Shown: piece after piece, positions 8,030 to 16,400 of the stretch
How positions within the stretch are numbered: the first letter of the stretch is position 1
Layout of the letters: each line of letters begins with the position of its first letter
IMG/VR virus record: IMGVR_UViG_3300020401_000033
Span: 1-39,991 of that record
Source: a virus
Strand: one strand, 5' to 3'
Length of the DNA stretch: 39,991 nucleotides
Notes under the pieces: generated by a model
Seen by the model: only the letters and a program-made list of their open reading frames with translations
Told to the model about the DNA's origin: nothing
The model's database searches: none
Program-made: the position numbers and the translations under genes

Positions 8030-9211
8030 ATGGAATTAAAAGTAAGAGCGCTAGACGCGCCTGAACAAAAATCTGTTCAAGAAGTTGAGCAGGAGCTCTT
8101 AGAAAAGCATGAGCAAAAATATGACGAAGTATCTGAGGAAAAAACAGAGTCTACACAGACCACTTTAGATTTAGATACCCCAGAAGAGAGTGTCGTTAAC
8201 GACACCCCTGAAGTAAAAGAAGAAGTAAAAGAAGAAGTAAAAGAAGAAGTAAAAGAAGAGAAAGTTGAGGAGCAAATCCCACAGCTTTCCGAAGACCAAG
8301 TTCTTACATATATTGGAGAAAGATACGGTAAGCAAATCAATTCTTTTGATGAATTAATTCAAGAGCGTGAAGCCGCAGAGGAATTGCCAGAAGATGTTGC
8401 TGCTTACCTAAAGTATAAAAAAGAAACAGGAAGAGGATTTGAAGACTATGCGCGTTTGCAAAAAGACTTTAACTCCATGACTCCTGATTCTTTGCTAAGG
8501 GAATACTTAACAGTAACTGAAGGAGAGGGTTTAGACCCTGAAGATATTGATTCATTAATGGAAGACTATTCATATGATGAAGAAGTAGATGAAGAATCGG
8601 TTATCAAAAAAGTAAAATTAGCAAAGAAAAGAACTATTGCTAAAGCAAAGAAGTTTTTCAATGAGCAAAAGGAATTGTATAAGCAGCCTCTTGAGTCAAG
8701 TTCGGCTGTTGATTCTCAAGCAAATGAGGAATTAATTGAATATAGGCAATACTTAGAATCTGCTAAATCTCAAGAAAAAGAGAACGAGCTAAAACGCAGT
8801 TGGTTTTTAAAAAAGACCAACGAGGTGTTTTCTAATGATTTCAAAGGTTTTGATTTCGTGCTTGACGATAAAACAATAACGTTCTCGCCTGGAGATAAAG
8901 AGGCAATCAAAAAAAACCAAGAAACACCCATGAACTTTATAACGAAGTTTTTGGATGATAAAGGGTTTGTAAAAGATGCGCCTGGTTATCACCGAGCTTT
9001 AGCAATTGCAATGAACCCTGATAAATTTGCCAAGTTTTTTTACGAACAAGGCAAATCAGAAGCAACTGAAGATGTTTTACGCAAAACTAAAAACATAAAT
9101 ATGAGTGAGCGTAGAGCCCCAGAGGTTACTAATAAAGGGGGAATGAAAATAAGGTCAGTCGGCTCTGATTCGGGCAGAGGCCTAAAAATAAGAAGTATAA
9201 CAAAAAAATAA
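8030..9211 (+). CDS. Candidate scaffolding protein
   Basis: 393 aa, very rich in Glu, Asp and Lys and low in hydrophobic residues. An acidic disordered N-terminus (to ~85) carries four EVKE repeats. A helical middle follows (FDELIQEREAAEELPEDVAAYLKYKKETG), then a basic C-terminal tail with two KIRS elements (MKIRSVGS, LKIRSITKK). Scaffold proteins lie between portal and capsid genes, are charged and helical, and bind capsid through a basic C-terminus; all three hold here. No protease motif was seen. I am fairly confident of an assembly role, less so that it is the scaffold itself. Confidence 0.6.
   Translation: MELKVRALDAPEQKSVQEVEQELLEKHEQKYDEVSEEKTESTQTTLDLDTPEESVVNDTPEVKEEVKEEVKEEVKEEKVEEQIPQLSEDQVLTYIGERYGKQINSFDELIQEREAAEELPEDVAAYLKYKKETGRGFEDYARLQKDFNSMTPDSLLREYLTVTEGEGLDPEDIDSLMEDYSYDEEVDEESVIKKVKLAKKRTIAKAKKFFNEQKELYKQPLESSSAVDSQANEELIEYRQYLESAKSQEKENELKRSWFLKKTNEVFSNDFKGFDFVLDDKTITFSPGDKEAIKKNQETPMNFITKFLDDKGFVKDAPGYHRALAIAMNPDKFAKFFYEQGKSEATEDVLRKTKNINMSERRAPEVTNKGGMKIRSVGSDSGRGLKIRSITKK
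8190..8205. repeat. Perfect 16-bp palindrome inside the scaffold-like gene
   Basis: GTGTCGTTAACGACAC equals its own reverse complement. It lies within codons for SVVNDT, just before the EVKE repeats. It contains TGTCG, also repeated upstream of the primase gene (39800-39854). It may be a protein-binding site or chance. Confidence 0.5.
8210..8257 (+). repeat. Four exact copies of a 12-base in-frame repeat
   Basis: GAAGTAAAAGAA is repeated four times head to tail and encodes EVKE each time. Copy-number change would lengthen or shorten the acidic N-terminus of the scaffold-like protein without shifting frame. Confidence 0.9.
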
Positions 9212-9221
9212 ATTTAACATT

Positions 9222-10643
9222 ATGGCTGGAGCAGTTCAAGCAACCCCAGGGTTTGCTTTACAACCAAGTGCGGAACAAGTCCCCTTGGCTTCAAATTATA
9301 TCACTACTTTTGATTTCTTGAATCAGTATCTACCTGATACTTATGAAAAGGAATTTGAAAGATACGGCAATCGTACTATTTCTGGATTTTTAAGAATGGT
9401 AGGAGCCGAAATGCCTTCTAACTCTGACCTTATCAAATGGGCTGAGCAAGGAAGATTACACACTAAATATACCAATTGTGCATCAGGAGCATCAGCTGCG
9501 GCTGACACTGCAACTATCACAGTAAATGATACTCTTGTACCAGGTACTGGAAGCATTGCAATTAGAGTAGGACAAACAGTTGTTATCTCTGATAACGCTG
9601 GTTCAGGAATGAACAAAGGTATCGTTACTGCGGTAGATACTGCGGCAGGAACTTTTGACGTTGCTTACTACGAAGCTGGCGGACAAGTTGGTGGAACTGG
9701 ACTTACAAGGACAGTATTTATTTATGGCTCAGAGTTTAGAAAAGGTACATCTGGAATGTCAGGTTCTTTAGAGGCTGATGACACTATCTTCTCTAACTCT
9801 CCTATTATCATTAAAGATAAATATGCTGTTAGTGGTTCAGATATGGCCCAAATTGGATGGGTAGAAGTTACTACAGAAAACGGAGCTACTGGATACCTAT
9901 GGTATTTAAAGTCTGAGCATGAAACTAGATTGCGTTTTGACGACTATCTAGAAACTGCAATGATTGAAGCAGTTCCTGCTGAAGCAGCTTCAGGAGCTAT
10001 TGCAACTACAGGAGATGTAGGTAATAAAGGTTCTGAAGGTATTTTCTATGTAGTAGAAAACAGAGGAAATGTATGGGGTGGAGGAAATCCAACCACATTA
10101 GCTGATTTTGACGCTATTATTTCAAGATTAGATAAGCAAGGTTCTATCGAAGAAAACGTAATTTTCGTTGATAGAGATTTTAGCTTTGATATAGATGATA
10201 TGTTAGCCGCTCAAAACTCTTATGGTGCTAATGGAACTTCATACGGACTATTTGATAACGATAAAGATATGGCTCTAAATCTTGGTTTTACAGGATTTAG
10301 AAGAGGTTATGACTTTTACAAGTCTGACTGGAAATATCTAAATGACCCAACAATGAGAGGTGGTCTTCCGACTGGAGCTGGCTCAGGCCGTGTAAACGGG
10401 CTGTTAGTTCCTGCTGGTTCAACTACTGTTTATGACCAAATACTTGGTAAAAACGCTAAGAGACCATTCCTTCATGTTCGTTACAGAGCTTCTGAAACTG
10501 AAGACAGACGCTACAAAACCTGGATTACAGGTTCTGCTGGTGGAGCTGCTACTTCAAGCTTAGACGCTATGGAGGTCAACTTTTTGTCTGAGAGAGCTGT
10601 ATGTACTTTAGGTGCAAACAACTTCTTCTTATTCCAAGAGTAG
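9222..10643 (+). CDS. Major capsid protein (HK97-type, crAss-like)
   Basis: 473 aa. The N-terminus (LASNYITTFDFLNQYLPDTYEKEF, then RTISGFLRMVG) and its place after portal and scaffold match crAss-like capsid proteins. Residues ~85-165 are a Gly/Thr/Val-rich beta segment (TITVNDTLVPGTGSIAIRVG) that looks like an inserted accessory domain in the extended-loop region. The C-terminus carries RYRASETEDRRYKTWI and ends NFFLFQE. Codon use is smoother and richer in GCT/GGT/AAC-type codons than in neighbouring genes, as expected for the most abundant product. A strong terminator follows at once, which would give a short, abundant transcript. No tool was used to confirm the fold. Confidence 0.85.
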   Translation: MAGAVQATPGFALQPSAEQVPLASNYITTFDFLNQYLPDTYEKEFERYGNRTISGFLRMVGAEMPSNSDLIKWAEQGRLHTKYTNCASGASAAADTATITVNDTLVPGTGSIAIRVGQTVVISDNAGSGMNKGIVTAVDTAAGTFDVAYYEAGGQVGGTGLTRTVFIYGSEFRKGTSGMSGSLEADDTIFSNSPIIIKDKYAVSGSDMAQIGWVEVTTENGATGYLWYLKSEHETRLRFDDYLETAMIEAVPAEAASGAIATTGDVGNKGSEGIFYVVENRGNVWGGGNPTTLADFDAIISRLDKQGSIEENVIFVDRDFSFDIDDMLAAQNSYGANGTSYGLFDNDKDMALNLGFTGFRRGYDFYKSDWKYLNDPTMRGGLPTGAGSGRVNGLLVPAGSTTVYDQILGKNAKRPFLHVRYRASETEDRRYKTWITGSAGGAATSSLDAMEVNFLSERAVCTLGANNFFLFQE

Positions 10644-10653
10644 TATTATATTA

Positions 10654-10680
10654 GGGAGGTGTAAAAACCTCCCTTTTTTT
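10654..10680 (+). terminator. Rho-independent terminator after the capsid gene
   Basis: A 7-bp perfect stem, GGGAGGT/ACCTCCC, with a 6-base loop (GTAAAA) is followed by seven T residues, 11 bases after the capsid stop. Confidence 0.9.
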
Positions 10681-10702
10681 AAATTTAATTAAATCTTATA
10701 TA

Positions 10703-11455
10703 ATGAAAAATAAAACATTCGTAGACAAAGTCTACAAACTCACCAGAAATGCAGCGCCTTTATCTTTTATGCTGCCCACTAGACATTCAAGAAGATTCCC
10801 TCTTTTATACTTTGACGAAGTTCAAGGCACAAATAGAACTCTTAGATATGCCCGTAATCAAAAATCTCCTTTTGAAGATGAACAAGATGGAAATATTGTT
10901 ATGGAACCTGTTATATTTGAAGATGGTTTTTTAAGAGTGCCTAAAGACAATCCAGTTTTACAAGAGTTTTTACATTATCACCCTTTAAACGGAAAAAAGT
11001 TTGTTGAGGTAAACGAAGAAAAAGATGCCACTGATGAGGTAAATCAATTTAATTTAGAGGTCGATGCACTTATTGAAGCGCGCAAGCTAACTGTATCTCA
11101 AGTTGAAAATATAGGGAGAGTATTATTAGGAATTGATACAACAAGAGTTACTACAGCAGAACTTCGTAGGGATATTTTGGTGTATGTTAAAAGAGACCCT
11201 GCTGGGTTTATGAAGATAGTTAATGACCCTATGTTAAAGCTTCAATCAAAAGTAAAATTGTTTTTTGATAATTCACTCTTAAGTTTTAGGAACAAAAGAA
11301 AGGAAGTATGGTTTAATACTGCTAACAATAAAAAGAAGATGTTAACTGTACCTTATGGTGAAGACCCTCTTTATATTGTTTCATCATATCTTCAAAGCGA
11401 TGATGGTCTTGAACACCTAAAGATGTTAGAGGGATTATTGGAAAATGATTATTAA
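10703..11455 (+). CDS. Conserved structural/assembly protein candidate, 250 aa
   Basis: I cannot assign a specific function. The first third has QGTNRTLRYARNQKSPFEDEQ and a beta-type block (VMEPVIFEDGFLRVPKDNPVLQEFL). The middle is helical (VNQFNLEVDALIEARKLTVSQVENIGRVLLGID). The last third is basic with many aromatics (LLSFRNKRKEVWFNTANNKKKM). There are no membrane segments or cysteines. It stands alone between two terminators, directly after the capsid gene and before the ring protein, so a head-decoration, head-completion or assembly role is likely. The helical middle slightly resembles DNA-binding modules. Confidence 0.65.
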   Translation: MKNKTFVDKVYKLTRNAAPLSFMLPTRHSRRFPLLYFDEVQGTNRTLRYARNQKSPFEDEQDGNIVMEPVIFEDGFLRVPKDNPVLQEFLHYHPLNGKKFVEVNEEKDATDEVNQFNLEVDALIEARKLTVSQVENIGRVLLGIDTTRVTTAELRRDILVYVKRDPAGFMKIVNDPMLKLQSKVKLFFDNSLLSFRNKRKEVWFNTANNKKKMLTVPYGEDPLYIVSSYLQSDDGLEHLKMLEGLLENDY

Positions 11456-11471
11456 ACTACAAGGTTTGAAG

Positions 11472-11502
11472 AGAGGTCAAATTTAATGACCTCTTTTTTT
11501 TT
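11472..11502 (+). terminator. Rho-independent terminator after the 250-aa gene
   Basis: An 8-bp perfect stem, AGAGGTCA/TGACCTCT, with a 7-base loop (AATTTAA) runs into nine consecutive T residues. Confidence 0.92.
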
Positions 11503-11505
11503 GCT

Positions 11506-11513
11506 TATCTTTG
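11506..11513 (+). promoter_or_regulatory. -7 promoter box TATCTTTG before the connector operon
   Basis: A perfect match to the Bacteroidota TAnnTTTG -7 box lies just after the terminator and 15 bases before ATG 11529. It probably restarts transcription for the ring, muzzle and adhesin genes. No TTG -33 element is seen because the terminator occupies that position. Confidence 0.6.
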
Positions 11514-11528
11514 TACAAAAAGTAAGCG

Positions 11529-12485
11529 ATGATAAATGCTGTTAGAAATACAGTTTTAGCAATACTAAACAAGAATAATTACGGCTACATATCTCCAGCT
11601 GATTTTAATCTTTTTGCCAAACAAGCTCAGTTAGATATTTTTGACGAATATTTTATTTCATACAATAGTCAAATTAATAAAGAAAACGCTAGAGTTTCAG
11701 GGACTGGATACGCTGATATTAGAAAGGGATATGAAGAGGTTATAGACACATTTTCCGTTACAGGAACGTTAGCTAACGCAAGCACTAATATATACACTGT
11801 ACCTACATTAGCTACAACAAATTCAGATTATTATCTTTTAAATAAGATTTTAATTTATAGTAAAATTATAGCGTCAGGCACAAGCACAGGAACTAGCGGA
11901 GCAAATACTTTGATTGACTCTGCTGCAACTTTTCAAACAGCTGGGGTCGCTGTTGGTGATATTGTTTCAGTAATGATTAATGCTGCAAATGTTTCTAACT
12001 TGTCAGTCACTACTATTACAAGCGAAACCCAGTTAGAAGTTTCTCCAGCTCTTTTAAACACATCCCCCCTTACTTATGCAATTTACAGGCCAGCTGATTT
12101 AAAAAATGAAGCAGAGCCTGTTACTCACAGTAAAATAACAATGCTTAATAAGTCTATGCTTACAACACCCAACACAACTTTTCCAGCGTACACTTTAGAA
12201 GCAGACTCATTAACATTATATCCTGACACAATAAACACAGTTGGGAGGGTGGTGTCACAATACATAAGGTATCCGAAAGACCCAAAATGGACTTACGTTA
12301 GTTTGTCGGGAGGAGAGCCTTTGTTTGACCAGTCACAAAGTGATTATCAAGATTTTGAGCTGCCTGAAGATGATGTAAATAATTTAGTAGCTAGAATATT
12401 ACAATACGCAGGACTTTCTATACGAGAAATAAGCACAGTACAATTTGGTCAAGCATTAGAACAACAAGAAACAAAAGAACAATAA
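11529..12485 (+). CDS. Head-tail connector / ring protein 1
   Basis: 318 aa. The N-terminus INAVRNTVLAILNKNNYGYI followed by SPADFNLFAKQAQLDIFDEYF and INKENARVSGTGYADI is a pattern I associate with a crAss-like structural protein of the tail-barrel ring. Residues ~110-170 are a Thr/Ser/Ala-rich beta insertion. The C-terminal YIRYPKDPKWTYV block and DDVNNLVARILQYAGLSI helix are also typical. It would sit below the portal and extend the DNA channel. It begins a new transcription unit after a terminator and is separated by one base from the second connector gene. Role by family resemblance and position; which ring it forms is uncertain. Confidence 0.72.
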   Translation: MINAVRNTVLAILNKNNYGYISPADFNLFAKQAQLDIFDEYFISYNSQINKENARVSGTGYADIRKGYEEVIDTFSVTGTLANASTNIYTVPTLATTNSDYYLLNKILIYSKIIASGTSTGTSGANTLIDSAATFQTAGVAVGDIVSVMINAANVSNLSVTTITSETQLEVSPALLNTSPLTYAIYRPADLKNEAEPVTHSKITMLNKSMLTTPNTTFPAYTLEADSLTLYPDTINTVGRVVSQYIRYPKDPKWTYVSLSGGEPLFDQSQSDYQDFELPEDDVNNLVARILQYAGLSIREISTVQFGQALEQQETKEQ

Positions 12486-12486
12486 T

Positions 12487-13404
12487 ATGGCATATTTATC
12501 TCAATACCAATATTACGAAAATGGAGGAGTAGACCCCAAAAACACTAATTGGGGTTCCTATCAATATGTTTCTTTAGAAGACATCGTTAATAATTTTGAG
12601 TTGATGTATCATGGTAATCATTCTGTGATAAACAACGAAGAAAGATATAAAATATTATTTCACGCAAAAAGAGGTATACAAGAGTTAAACTATGATGCTT
12701 TTAAAGAAATTAAAGCTTTAGAACTTACAGTGTATGATAATTTGATATTTACGCTTCCAAGTGATTATGTAAATTGGATTAGATTGTCGTTATATAAAGA
12801 TGGATGGCTTAGACCATTAAACGAAAACATTCAAGTAAACTCTGCACAGTCATATCTACAGGGAAGTGGAGGCACATTAACATTTAACTCTGATGGAACA
12901 GTAGAAACAGACACTTCTACCTTAGATACTGAAAGACTAAATGGAAAACAAAAAAGCATCTATTTAAACAAAGAGAATACTGACGAACAAGTTCCGCCCG
13001 ACACAGAAGCAAATTGGTATGCAGATTATACTATTGGCGCTCGTTATGGTTTGAATACTGAAACAGCAAACATAAACCCCACCTTTAGAATAGATAAACA
13101 AGCTGGCGTTATAAATTTTGATTCCACAATGCTTAATGAAAATTGCGTTTTAGAGTATATTTCAGACGGGATGGAAAACGGAGATGATTCTAAGGTTTCA
13201 GTAAATAAGCTGTTTGAAGAATATTTATATGCATATATAAGATATGCGTTACTAAACAACAAGTTTAATGTACAAGAATATATAATAAATAGAGCTAGAA
13301 AAGACAAAGCTTCTTTATTAAGAAATGCAAAAATTAGATTAAGCAATATTCATCCAGGTAGATTGTTAATGAACATTCGAGGACAGAATAAGTGGATTAA
13401 ATAG
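12487..13404 (+). CDS. Head-tail connector / ring protein 2
   Basis: 305 aa. The block RYKILFHAKRGIQELNYDAFKEIKALELTV, then TLPSDYVNWIRLSLYKDGWLRPL, recalls tail adaptor/stopper proteins of podoviruses in which a helical bundle is followed by a beta sandwich. The C-terminal half (CVLEYISDGM, LFEEYLYAYIRYALLNNKFN, then RARKDKASLLRNAKIRLSNI) is the helical closing part. It is encoded one base after ring protein 1 and one base before the muzzle-like gene, so the three are expected in stoichiometric complexes at the tail. I am confident it is a tail-connector component, not of its exact ring. Confidence 0.7.
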   Translation: MAYLSQYQYYENGGVDPKNTNWGSYQYVSLEDIVNNFELMYHGNHSVINNEERYKILFHAKRGIQELNYDAFKEIKALELTVYDNLIFTLPSDYVNWIRLSLYKDGWLRPLNENIQVNSAQSYLQGSGGTLTFNSDGTVETDTSTLDTERLNGKQKSIYLNKENTDEQVPPDTEANWYADYTIGARYGLNTETANINPTFRIDKQAGVINFDSTMLNENCVLEYISDGMENGDDSKVSVNKLFEEYLYAYIRYALLNNKFNVQEYIINRARKDKASLLRNAKIRLSNIHPGRLLMNIRGQNKWIK

Positions 13405-13405
13405 A

Positions 13406-16400
13406 ATGGCAAATCTTCAGAGAAATTTTATTAAAGGAAGAATGAACAAGAGCCTTGATGAAAGGCTTCTTCCTAATGGTGAATATATAGATGCTCTAAA
13501 TGTAAGGCTTGGCTCAACAGAAGATACTGAAATCGGTTCTGTAGAAAATTCTAAAGGTAATTCAGTATTAACACAACTGGCTTTTTCTGGGGTAGACACC
13601 AGTTTAGCCGCTAGATGTATTGGTGCTTTTGAAGATGGAGCGAACCAAAGAATATATTGGTTTGTTCACGACCCTGCTTTTCCATTGGGAGTTCCTCAAA
13701 AGCTAGATTTAATAGTATCCTATAATGTTCATACCAGTAATTTAACTTATCATGTTATTAGTATTAATGACGGAAGCGATAGTGCTACAACTTTAAATTT
13801 TAATTCTAACAACTTAATTACAGGGATAAATTTAGTTGAGAACTTGTTGTTTTTTACGGATAATTTAAATCCTCCTAGGTTTATAAATATAAATCAAAAT
13901 TACGATGTTCCTGTAAACAACATAGACCAAATATCCGCAGAAGAATTATTGGTTATTAAAAGACCACCCGTTGAAGCTCCTAGTATTAGACTTCTTAACG
14001 TACCTGGACAACAAGACAATTTTTTAGAAGAGAGGTTTATTACTTTTGCATATAGGTATAGATATGTTAATGGAGAATATTCTGCAACCTCTCAATTTAG
14101 CCAATATGCTTTTGACCCTGGAACTTTTAATTTTAGCTTTAATAGCTTTTTAAACGAGGGAATGAAAAACAGCAAAAACGCTGTGGTAATAACATTTAAT
14201 GCTGGAGGGCCTTTAGTAAAAGATATACAGTTGCTTTTTAAAGAATCTACTACCTCTGCTATAAAAGTAATAGAAACATTTAATAAAAGTAATTTAGGAT
14301 ATGCTGACTTTAATAATTATACTTTTACTTTTGATGACAGCAAAATATTTACTCTTTTACCTGAATCTGAAATATTAAGACTCTATGATAATGTGCCAAA
14401 AGTGGCACAATCTCAAACCGTTATGGGTAATAGACTTATGTACGGTAATTACAAAGATGGATATGATTTAAAAGACAAGTATAACGACCCTTTAAAACTA
14501 GAGTTTATAGCATCTTTAAGCTCAGATGTAATAGATGTAGAAACATTACAATCTACTGTTGGCCCTTATTCTTATAGTATTGATGGAACTGTTGTGGTAA
14601 ACAACCCCGTTGTTTTTTTGGATTTTTCTAATGTCACTCTTAAAAAGGGAGCGGTTATAAGTTTAGATTTCAGAGTTGAGCATGAGTCTTTTTCAGGAAA
14701 TACTCCTGGAGCAACTACAACCTCTACTGATTTAATATTTGAATACACTCTGCCTACTGACTTTGCTAATGTATATTCTTTAGCGACCAGCACAGATTTT
14801 ATTGAAAAAATAGGGACTTCGACAAACATACAAACTGTAGGCAATGCTTGTAATGGAACAACATTAACAGACCAATTGAATTGTGCTCTACCATCTACTT
14901 TGGGAACATACACAAAGACTGCAAGTGGTATTACAGCAGATGGGCAGCCAATTAGTATAGTTTCTACTCCTGGAAGCAACACTATTGGACTTGTTATGAT
15001 AGCAATGAAATACGTTGATAGTTCTAATACCGCATATGAATATTACAACATTAATTTTAGCTCGGCTGAATATCAAGGCACTAGCAATACTTTAAGCCTT
15101 CATAGCAACAGAGGTTATGAAATGGGAATAGTATATATGGATGAATTCGGCAGGTCATCTACCGCATTAGTAAGCCCAAGCAATACTGTCCAAATTCCAT
15201 GTGCTAATTCTGTAAACAAAAATAAAATACAAGTAACTATACCAGTTCAGCAGTTAGCTCCAAACTGGGCTACAAGGTATAAGTTTGTAATAAAACCTTC
15301 TGAAGATACATATGATACTATTTATTCTAACATATACTACCAACAGCCAGGGACTAATTTTATATGGTTTTTATTAGAAGGAGAAAGCGCCAATAAAGTT
15401 CAAGAAGGAGATAGGCTTATAGTAAAATCAGATAGTCAAGGCCCAGTATTAAGATGTGTAGAAACCGCTGTTTTAGAAAAAACCCCACAAACCTCGGATT
15501 TTTTGCCTGATTTAGTAGATGATTCAGGAAATGAAGTTAAAGCTATAGCGGGAACTTACATGAGGTTGAATCCTAGTAATTTTTCTACAGTTAAAAATGA
15601 CAACTCAATTGTAGCTCCTGGCACAGAATATGTCAGAACAAATACAGCTGGCGCTTACCCTCTTATGGCTTATCCTATGAACGTAGAAGACCCAGCCAAC
15701 CCAGGGCAATATCTTGACTATGATGTGCCAGCTGGAACTAGGATTACAATGAACATACGACAAGAGAGGTTAGGCCCAGGAAGTGGTAATGGCGCGTGTG
15801 AAAGAAGAATAAATCAAATAGATGTAGATTTAGTAGCCTCTGCTGATTATAACAATATGTCAGATTGGTTTTATGGCGACAACATAGCTTTAGTTTTTAA
15901 TAATGCTACTACAGAAGTAGGAGCAAATGGAGCCCCCATAGTGAATAGCGTTGAGGCTTACTTAGCTCAAGCTTCTGCCCCAGATTTAACTTCTCCTAGT
16001 ACAGATATAAGCACTTCTTTAAACACAAATTATTATAGGTTTTATAGAGATACAACTTCAAATAGACTATACCTTTTAATTACAGGAACACAGAGGTGTG
16101 GAGGAGTAGCTTCACGAGATAAAAGAAGGTCTAGTATAACGGCAGAAATACAAGTTTACAGAGCTGAATCTGTTGTTACTTTTGAAACAATACCACAAGA
16201 TGCTTCTCCAAATATTTGGTACGAAAACCATTTATCTTTTGCAATAGACGAAAACGGACATCACCAAGGAAATATTCAAAACCAAACTGATAGTGTTTCT
16301 GCAATAGTAGATACGGAGTTTGCAAACGTTTATGCTTTTGGAAATGGCGTTGAAAGTTATAAAATTTTAGACTCTATTGTAGGAAAGACTTTAAACTACG

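Noticed and set aside
8210-8257. Tandem repeats considered as a CRISPR array
   Set aside because: The 12-base units are contiguous, with no spacers, and encode in-frame EVKE.
14572-14982. 136-aa - strand ORF inside the muzzle-like gene
   Set aside because: Antisense shadow with no recognisable domain, no own spacing or promoter, and fully inside a well-supported gene.
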